From Limnohabitans sp. DM1 (GTDB lineage Bacteria > Pseudomonadota > Gammaproteobacteria > Burkholderiales > Burkholderiaceae_C): a DNA stretch of 64,000 nucleotides. Of the stretch, positions 58,290-64,000 are shown one piece after another. The translations under genes were made by a program, and so were the position numbers. Under the pieces are notes generated by a model, which saw only the letters and a list, made by a program, of their open reading frames with translations, was not told the DNA's origin and did not search any database. The stretch covers positions 1,304-65,303 of the forward strand of contig NZ_CXOO01000055.1 in the NCBI RefSeq assembly GCF_001269385.1, in the 5' to 3' direction. The first letter of the stretch is position 1. Every line of letters starts with the position of its first letter.

Positions 58290-59956
58290 TTGTAGTTATC
58301 TCCCTGAAAAACCTCTGCCAAGTGCGACTGCAATGCACGACTAGCAACCATCCTTTGACGCAAGACGGTACAAATTTTTCGCAATTCATTGACACGTGAG
58401 AGGATGCGGATTTGCTCATCAAGTGGTGGCAGTGGAAACACGTAGCGGTCAAGTGCTTGGCCGACAAAATGCTTGATCGTCGCGCCTGTGAAGTAGGAGT
58501 CCAATTCTCCAGACTTTGAGTCGACCTCCAATGAAATGGCGATTAGCTCTACTGCAATGCCAGCTCTTGGCCGCACACGATGTAGCGCTTTTTGAAAATA
58601 CATTTTTCGCTCTGGGTGGTCCCAAATTGCACATCGGCCTGGGTATCCGCCTTCACAAATCAACAGATCACCAGGCACAAGTAGAAACTCGTCTAACTCG
58701 CTTTCCTCAAGACTAATTTCTTTGATGTCGTCGAGATCAATGTATCGCCACTGCACATTTGTATTTCGAAGGTATGGATATCGCTTTCCCGTGTTTTTGG
58801 CTTTATCCAACATCTTCCCTAGCCGGTTATCAGCTACTTCACCAAGACGCACCCACTCCCACCCCAGAGGCAATTCAAACGGTTTTTCTTCATCAGTGAT
58901 CGGCGGCAGGGGTTTGTCGCGTTTGATCTTGCCTTGGGCGATGAGGCGGTCTTTTTCGGTGCGGATTTTTTGCAGGAGGCTGCTTGCGGGCTCGTCGTTA
59001 GGGTCTTGGGGGACGAGAAGGCCGCGGACTGCGAGTTGGAGGATGGTTTGTTCGAGAGCGTCTACGGCTTCGGGGCGGTCGAGCAGCAGGTCGAAGTGGG
59101 TGGCTATGCGTTGCCAGTTGTCGGCCAGCGCCTCGGGCGTTTCGCTTTGAATGAGCGTGCCCAGCAGGGTGCCCGCGAGTTGGGCGTGTTGCTGCGCTTC
59201 GAGCTGGCCGCTGGCTTCGAGGGCGTCGCACAGCTGCATCAGTTCTTCAACGCGGGTGACGATGCGGGATTGTTCGGCGAGTGGCGGCACTGGAATCAAA
59301 AAGTTGCCGAGCTTTGCAATGCTCAAGCCTTCGCGTGACACACCCACCTGCACATCCATGACCGTTTGTTGCACATGCCGTGAAACGAGTACATTATGAA
59401 GAAATGCGTTCAACACAGGCAAGACTGTTCGCACAATCGTGACGTGCTGACTAACGTTCGCTTCATCAAAGTCAGACGGAACCAGCGCACATCGTCCAAT
59501 AGATGCACCAGTGATGTTGAACAGTAGATCGTTCGGAAGCACGACAGTGCCAGCCATCTTGGCGTGAGTCTCTGGTCTGATGTAGGCCACAGAAGAAAGC
59601 CTTAGCCCATCGTCCCAAACGTTTTGCGATCGCAAAAACTTCACGCCAGACGAGACATAAACCTCTTTTCCACCAAGAGGTGTACTGCCAGCGCCAATTT
59701 TTTGAAGCAGCGCATTTAGACGGACCCATTGCCAACCATCTGGCAACTCAAACGGCGTCTCATCATCCGCAATCTCAGCCCTGATTTTCTTGAGCAGTTC
59801 GCTCGCCGGTTCATCACTCGGGTCTTGCGGCACCAGCTTGCCTTGCACGGCCAGCATCAAGATAAGTTCGCGCAGACGGGCCACGCCGCCGGGGGCTTGG
59901 GCGATCAAATCGAAATGCTGCACCAGTGGTGCTTGCGCCGTCAGCACTGCGCTCAC
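58280..59956 (-). CDS. hsdS: Type I restriction enzyme specificity subunit (locus 2)
   Basis: The 558-residue HsdS has an N-terminal helical extension (LRELILMLAVQGKLVPQDPSDEPASELLKKI) that is repeated before the second recognition domain (LEQTILQLAVRGLLVPQDPNDEPASSLLQKI). Two target-recognition domains follow (DGWQWVRLNALLQKIGAG..., GWEWVRLGEVADNRLG...), ending in PPLAEQSRIVTRVEELMQLCD and PPLDEQIRILSRVNELRKICT. The repeats define an EcoEI-like (type IB) architecture. Its ATG overlaps the hsdM stop. Confidence 0.93.
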   Translation of the reverse strand: MSAVLTAQAPLVQHFDLIAQAPGGVARLRELILMLAVQGKLVPQDPSDEPASELLKKIRAEIADDETPFELPDGWQWVRLNALLQKIGAGSTPLGGKEVYVSSGVKFLRSQNVWDDGLRLSSVAYIRPETHAKMAGTVVLPNDLLFNITGASIGRCALVPSDFDEANVSQHVTIVRTVLPVLNAFLHNVLVSRHVQQTVMDVQVGVSREGLSIAKLGNFLIPVPPLAEQSRIVTRVEELMQLCDALEASGQLEAQQHAQLAGTLLGTLIQSETPEALADNWQRIATHFDLLLDRPEAVDALEQTILQLAVRGLLVPQDPNDEPASSLLQKIRTEKDRLIAQGKIKRDKPLPPITDEEKPFELPLGWEWVRLGEVADNRLGKMLDKAKNTGKRYPYLRNTNVQWRYIDLDDIKEISLEESELDEFLLVPGDLLICEGGYPGRCAIWDHPERKMYFQKALHRVRPRAGIAVELIAISLEVDSKSGELDSYFTGATIKHFVGQALDRYVFPLPPLDEQIRILSRVNELRKICTVLRQRMVASRALQSHLAEVFQGDNYKWH

Positions 59957-61422
59957 GCTTTGGCTCCCAGCGATTGGGCGAGGATGCTTTTGAGTTGGTC
60001 GCGCAGGCTTTGGGCCTCAAGTTGCAGGCGTGCGTAGTCGGCCAGCAGTTGCTCGGGGTCGTGGCTCACCACTTCGGCGGCGTGGGGATTCTTTTGGTCG
60101 AGGTTGTAGTTGGCGGCTTTGATCTGCTGAATGCTCACCTTCCATGCGCGTTCGTTTTCCACGCGGGAGGCAAAGCCATCGGCTTCAAGGCCCCACCAGG
60201 CTTTTTCGGCGTCAAACTCTTCGATGCGGATGGGCTTGGTTTTGTTGTAGTTCTTCACGCCCGCTGGGTAGGGGTGTTCGTAGTACCAAACGTGTTCGGT
60301 GGGCTTGCCTTTGGTGAAGAACAGCAGGTTGGTTTTGATGCCGGTGTAGGGCGCAAACACGCCATTGGGCAGGCGCACGATGGTGTGCAGGTTGCACTCG
60401 TCCAGCAGTTGTTCTTTGATGCGGGTCTTCACACCTTCGCCAAACAGCGTGCCGTCGGGCAGCACCAGCGCGGCGCGGCCATTGGTTTTGAGGATGTGTT
60501 TGATGAGCACCAAAAACAGGTCTGCCGTTTCTTTGGTGCGCACATCGGCCGGAAAGCCTTGTTCGATGCCCGGCTCTTCAATGCCGCCAAAGGGCGGGTT
60601 GGTCAGGATCACGTCCACGCGGTCGGCTGGGGTGTAGTCGCGCAGTGGGCGGGCCAGGGTGTTGTCGTGGCGGACCAGGCTGGGCACCTCGATGCCGTGC
60701 AGCATGAGGTTGGTCACGCACAGCATGTGGGGCATTTGTTTTTTCTCAACGCCCAAGATGCTGTTTTGCAGGGTGGCTTCTTCTGCGGTGTTGTGCACTT
60801 GTTTGCGCAGGTGTTCGATGGCGCAGACCAGAAAGCCGCCTGTGCCAGTGGCCGGGTCCATCACGCGCTCGCCCAGCTGGGGGTTGACCATGTCCACCAT
60901 GAACTGCGTCACGGCGCGGGGCGTGTAGAACTCGCCCGCGTTGCCTGCGCTTTGCAGGTCTTTGAGGATTTTTTCGTAGAGGTCGTTGAACTGGTGGCGC
61001 TCGGCCTGGCGGTTGAAGTCAATCGCGTTGAGTTTGTTGATGACTTGGCGCAGCAGCTGACCGCTTTTCATGTAGTTGTAGGCGTCTTCAAACACGCCGC
61101 GCACCACATAGCCACGGGGGTTGCGCTGGGCGTCACCGCTCAGGCTTTTGAGGGTGGCAAAGAGCTGGTTGTTCACAAAGTCCAGCAGGGCATCGCCCGT
61201 GATGCCTTCGGCGTCCGTGGCCCAGTTGCGCCAGCGCATGGCTTCGGGGATAGGGCTTTTGTAATCGTCGCGGGTCAGCTCCAGCTCTTCTTCGAGTGCG
61301 TCAAACACTTTGAGGAACAAGAGCCAAGTGAGCTGCGAGATGCGCTGCGCGTCGCCATCCACGCCGCTGTCTTGGCGCATGATGTCTTGGATGGATTTGA
61401 TGACGGAGGAGAGGTTGGACAT
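59953..61422 (-). CDS. hsdM: Type I DNA methyltransferase subunit (locus 2)
   Basis: The 489-residue HsdM has the N-terminal HsdM domain (ISQLTWLLFLKVFDALEEELE), the AdoMet motif VMDPATGTGGFLVCAIEHL, the GEFYTPRAVTQFMV helix and the catalytic LTNPPFGG. Length and sequence fit the EcoEI/EcoAI (type IB) group (~490 residues), unlike the 731-residue HsdM of locus 1. The two systems are therefore different lineages, not recent duplicates. Confidence 0.94.
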   Translation of the reverse strand: MSNLSSVIKSIQDIMRQDSGVDGDAQRISQLTWLLFLKVFDALEEELELTRDDYKSPIPEAMRWRNWATDAEGITGDALLDFVNNQLFATLKSLSGDAQRNPRGYVVRGVFEDAYNYMKSGQLLRQVINKLNAIDFNRQAERHQFNDLYEKILKDLQSAGNAGEFYTPRAVTQFMVDMVNPQLGERVMDPATGTGGFLVCAIEHLRKQVHNTAEEATLQNSILGVEKKQMPHMLCVTNLMLHGIEVPSLVRHDNTLARPLRDYTPADRVDVILTNPPFGGIEEPGIEQGFPADVRTKETADLFLVLIKHILKTNGRAALVLPDGTLFGEGVKTRIKEQLLDECNLHTIVRLPNGVFAPYTGIKTNLLFFTKGKPTEHVWYYEHPYPAGVKNYNKTKPIRIEEFDAEKAWWGLEADGFASRVENERAWKVSIQQIKAANYNLDQKNPHAAEVVSHDPEQLLADYARLQLEAQSLRDQLKSILAQSLGAKA

Positions 61423-61482
61423 GCGTTTTGGTGTGGGCTTGACCCATGTTGTTCTGTATCGAAATTTCGCTGATCGGCTTCG

Positions 61483-62661
61483 TTACTCTTCAAGCCAATC
61501 GAGCTGCAGGCTCTCGGGCGGCCAAGTGCCCGCTGCGATTCGTTGCGCGTACCAACGGGCCATGGTGGCGTCTTCGACGGTGTATTCGCTGCGGGCCGAT
61601 TTCCAGATCAGGCTGGGCTGGTGGGCACGCAGGCTTTCCAGTGCTTTTTGCGCTTTGGCCACGGTGACTTTGTCGCCGGTTTTGTCTTTGTAGAACTGGA
61701 GTGCTTCTGCGTCATAGGGCCGAAAACGGGTGCCCAGTTCCAGCATGCGCCACAGCACGGCTTGCTCCAAAGGTTTCAAGGCGGCGTAATCTCGCGCCAT
61801 TTGATCTTCGTCGTCTTGCAGCTGCTGCAGGGCCTTGGCGAGCATGGCTTCTTCAAACCGACCGGTGTCGGTGGCCAAGGGGCTGAGCACTTGACCTAAA
61901 GCCTCCATGAAAAATTGCGGACGCTGACCAAAATGCTGAAATGCTTCACCCAAAATGGCTTCATTGACCGGTGCCAACTCGGGGCGCTGACGCACGATGA
62001 GTTCGGCAATGTGCGCGATGAATTCGGCCCCCAACTCCGGCAGGCGTTGAATTTGAGAGCCATAAAACGGTGCCGCATTGGTGTTGACCAACCTCAGCAA
62101 CTTGTCACGATCGGAGCCCGACATGACCAACATGAGTTGAACCTGGCCTGGGCGATTGAGCTGGTCACGCGCCGATTTGAGCGCGGCCATGGCGGTTTCA
62201 CCGGCTTCACTGGTCAGGGCATGCTGTGCTTCGTCAATGATCAAGGCCACCGGGTTTTTGGCGGCTTCGACCAATGCCCTGAGCGCATCAGCCAGGGTGG
62301 TGCCATCGACTTTGCCGATTTTGGAGGTGTCAATTTTGATGCCCCCCACGTTGATGCTTTCCAGCCCCGCTGATCGGGCTGTTTTGGCCACCACCCCCAG
62401 TTGCTTGAGCAGGGCACGGCCCACGGCCTCGGCAATCAAGGCTCCCGGGTCACGGTTCTGGTCTGCCCACAGGTCCACATAGACGCCCACCACCTGGCGA
62501 CGGGCCAGCTCGGGCATCAGGTCAGCTTGTAAAAATGTGGATTTACCCGTGCGGCGTGGTGCTGCCAAAAACAGCCCATTGGGGGCATCGCTGAATGGGG
62601 TTTTGCCTTGCAGGGCGTCGGCCAAGCCTGCTGCCAAGGAGGTGCGTGCGTGGTAGAGCAT
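61483..62661 (-). CDS. AAA ATPase embedded in the type I operon
   Basis: This 392-residue ATPase has Walker A LAAPRRTGKSTFLQADL (~34-48), Walker B VALIIDEAQHAL, sensor-like LMLVMSGSDRDKLLRLV and a C-terminal winged helix (DKVTVAKAQKALESLRAHQPSLIWKSARSEYTVEDATMARW, in two pieces). This is the archaeal-ATPase/STAND-like NTPase layout. It begins with AAAGGG seven bases before the ATG and lies between hsdR and hsdM. Its own palindromic promoter suggests regulation separate from the methylase. The function in the locus is unknown. Confidence 0.85.
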   Translation of the reverse strand: MLYHARTSLAAGLADALQGKTPFSDAPNGLFLAAPRRTGKSTFLQADLMPELARRQVVGVYVDLWADQNRDPGALIAEAVGRALLKQLGVVAKTARSAGLESINVGGIKIDTSKIGKVDGTTLADALRALVEAAKNPVALIIDEAQHALTSEAGETAMAALKSARDQLNRPGQVQLMLVMSGSDRDKLLRLVNTNAAPFYGSQIQRLPELGAEFIAHIAELIVRQRPELAPVNEAILGEAFQHFGQRPQFFMEALGQVLSPLATDTGRFEEAMLAKALQQLQDDEDQMARDYAALKPLEQAVLWRMLELGTRFRPYDAEALQFYKDKTGDKVTVAKAQKALESLRAHQPSLIWKSARSEYTVEDATMARWYAQRIAAGTWPPESLQLDWLEE

Positions 62662-62674
62662 GGAATTACCCTTT

Positions 62675-62711
62675 AATATCCGAATTTAGATATTTTATCC
62701 ATATATGGATA
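62675..62711. promoter_or_regulatory. Twin palindromes in the ATPase promoter
   Basis: A perfect 16-bp palindrome TATCCATATATGGATA (62696-62711) lies next to AATATC-N8-GATATT (62675-62694). Both share the GATAT/ATATC core, and the region is AT-rich between two GC-rich genes. Likely operators; the ATPase's winged helix is one candidate binder. Confidence 0.6.
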
Positions 62712-62746
62712 TTTTCAGATAATTCGACCATGAGCCAAGCGCTCAT

Positions 62747-64000
62747 TCATTCGCCCGCTGCATACAGTTCGCGCTCTAGGGTGTGCAGTGCGCCCAGGTA
62801 TTGGGGGCGGCCGCCAAAGCTTTTGATGAGTTCAACCGGGCTGCCGAAGTCGGTGAAGGGTTGGACCTTCAGGACTTCGTTGCTCTCGATGGTGGCAATG
62901 CCTTCGTCGGCGTATTTGTCGATCAGTGCGTCGATCACCTTGCGGGCCACGGGGCCGTATTGGGTGAAGGCGTTGCGCTTTTTGACGCGGTTGGCGCGTT
63001 CGCGACGGGTAAGGGGTGGCTGGTTGTAGGCCACATGCAAGAGCAGGTCGAAGGGGTCGAGGTTGGTCAATCCGGTGCGGGCGACTTCTTCGGTCAGCGC
63101 GTCGATCAGCACGCCTTGGCTTTCGAGAGCTTCAACCAGCGCAGCTTTGCGGTCGGCGTCGTTCCAAGCCTGGAGGAACTTGTCGAGCGAGTCGTATTGC
63201 TTGGTGAGGTTGATGCGGGTGTAGTCGCGCAGGCTTTCAGTGATGAGCTTGCCGTCGGCGCTGAGGTATTGCACGCGCTCACGCGCCACCGCCACGGTGA
63301 CCATGCCGCCAAGGACGTATTTCTTGGGTTCGGCATCACCGCCTGTTCCGGGCGCGGTGTAACCGCCTGCTTGTGCGCCAAAGGGGTCGGTCAGTGGATT
63401 GGGCTGGCCAGTCGTCAAAGGTGCCATGCCCGGTGTGCCTGCCAGCTCGTCTGGCGGTGTCACAGGCTCATCAGATTTGGGCTGGTAAATCTGCACAGGC
63501 TCACCGTCAAACTTGGGGTCGGCAAACAGTTCGGTGGCGCGTTTGAAGTCGAGAATGGTGAACCAGGTTTTGCCCAGGTCTTCGCGCAGACGGGTGCCCC
63601 GGCCAATGATCTGCTTGAACAGGGTCATGGACTTGATGTTTTGGTCCAGCACGATGAGCTTGCAGGTTTGCGCGTCCACCCCGGTGCTCATGAGCTTGGA
63701 GGTGGTGGCGATCACCGGGTAGGGCTTTTCTGGGTCGATGAAGTTGTCGAGCTGGCATTTGCCTTCGGCGTTGTCGCCCGTGATTTGCACCACGTAGTGG
63801 GGGTGGTCTTTGCAAATGTCGGCATTGGCATTAGCCAGCGCTTGGCGCATGCGGGCGGCGTGGTCGATGTCTTCGCAAAACACGATGGTCTTGGCGTAGC
63901 GGTCGGTGGCCTTGAGGTATTCGGTGATCTTGGCGGCCACCACTTCGTCGCGCTTTTCCAGAACCAGTTTGCGGTTCATGTCGGTGGCGTTGTAGATGCG
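62747..64000 (-). CDS. hsdR: Type I restriction enzyme R subunit, C-terminal part (locus 2)
   Basis: The frame is open at the right edge; 417 residues are visible, ending at 62747. The sequence covers helicase domain 2 (KTIVFCEDIDHAARMRQAL, VIATTSKLMSTGVDAQTCKLIVLD, TLFKQIIGRGTRLREDLGKTWFTILDF) and the EcoEI-type C-terminal domain (DPFDLLLHVAYNQPPLTRRERANRVKK, GPVARKVIDALIDKYADEG). The nuclease and Walker A parts lie upstream, outside the window. A Pro/Gly/Thr-rich linker (~145-190) joins the two regions. Confidence 0.93.
   Translation of the reverse strand, partial: RIYNATDMNRKLVLEKRDEVVAAKITEYLKATDRYAKTIVFCEDIDHAARMRQALANANADICKDHPHYVVQITGDNAEGKCQLDNFIDPEKPYPVIATTSKLMSTGVDAQTCKLIVLDQNIKSMTLFKQIIGRGTRLREDLGKTWFTILDFKRATELFADPKFDGEPVQIYQPKSDEPVTPPDELAGTPGMAPLTTGQPNPLTDPFGAQAGGYTAPGTGGDAEPKKYVLGGMVTVAVARERVQYLSADGKLITESLRDYTRINLTKQYDSLDKFLQAWNDADRKAALVEALESQGVLIDALTEEVARTGLTNLDPFDLLLHVAYNQPPLTRRERANRVKKRNAFTQYGPVARKVIDALIDKYADEGIATIESNEVLKVQPFTDFGSPVELIKSFGGRPQYLGALHTLERELYAAGE

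Overview
The window is high-GC DNA from a beta-proteobacterium, most likely Burkholderiales and probably Comamonadaceae. This is inferred from gene content: a metH that lacks the homocysteine domain and sits behind an SAH riboswitch, an ECF sigma / NrsF pair, and lemA with TPM-domain genes. No rRNA or tRNA gene is present to confirm it. Housekeeping-type genes alternate with a large defence and mobile-DNA zone and several repeat families.

Layout. 1-3597: 5' part of a gene for a large Ig-like repeat protein, running off the left edge. 4151-7832: a flavoprotein-SelD fusion, a double-cupin protein and a GST-like protein. 7912-10841: a DUF3047 protein and a TVP38/FAD-disulfide-reductase fusion. 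11012-12758: a Fic protein behind tandem palindromes, and an orphan HigA-like antitoxin with a decayed toxin. 12827-23156: a type I restriction-modification locus (hsdM, a DUF1016 nuclease, hsdS, a truncated gene, a mosaic of duplicated fragments, an OLD-like ATPase, hsdR). 23571-27381: AT-rich gene cassettes with attC-like sites but no integrase, interrupted by an IS91-type recombinase fragment. 27296-31178: a DUF2335 membrane protein, then ynjC-ynjD-ynjF-like genes. 31505-35749: a SNF2 helicase. 36021-37265: ynjB, isolated between two direct repeats.

37542-46486 is the most interesting functional block. A divergent ECF sigma / NrsF anti-sigma pair and a Cys-rich HvfA (bufferin-type) RiPP metallophore precursor have matching promoters, GTAAC-N17-CGAA. 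hvfA is followed by hvfB (MNIO enzyme), hvfC and hvfX (DoxX), then by tightly coupled genes for a ferritin-like protein, a KAS III-like enzyme and an ABC-2 exporter, and then by a periplasmic thioredoxin and a CcdA-like electron carrier. This suggests a stress-induced copper-binding peptide pathway with an uncharacterised tail.

46489-53226: a DUF6352 protein, three tandem ~180-bp REP units, two TPM proteins with LemA, and metH with the SAH riboswitch. 53246-56945: a PIN / Xre-ImmA pair and a DUF3037 / HipA-like pair. 57025-64000: a second type I R-M operon (hsdR cut by the right edge, an ATPase, hsdM, hsdS). Its last two genes encode an unrecognised soluble protein, overlapping hsdS, and a four-helix membrane protein. 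These two are the best candidate for an undescribed defence add-on.

All assignments come from reading the sequence; no database search was run. Starts were moved from the longest ORF where a Shine-Dalgarno site, a stop/start overlap or the family N-terminus argued for it.
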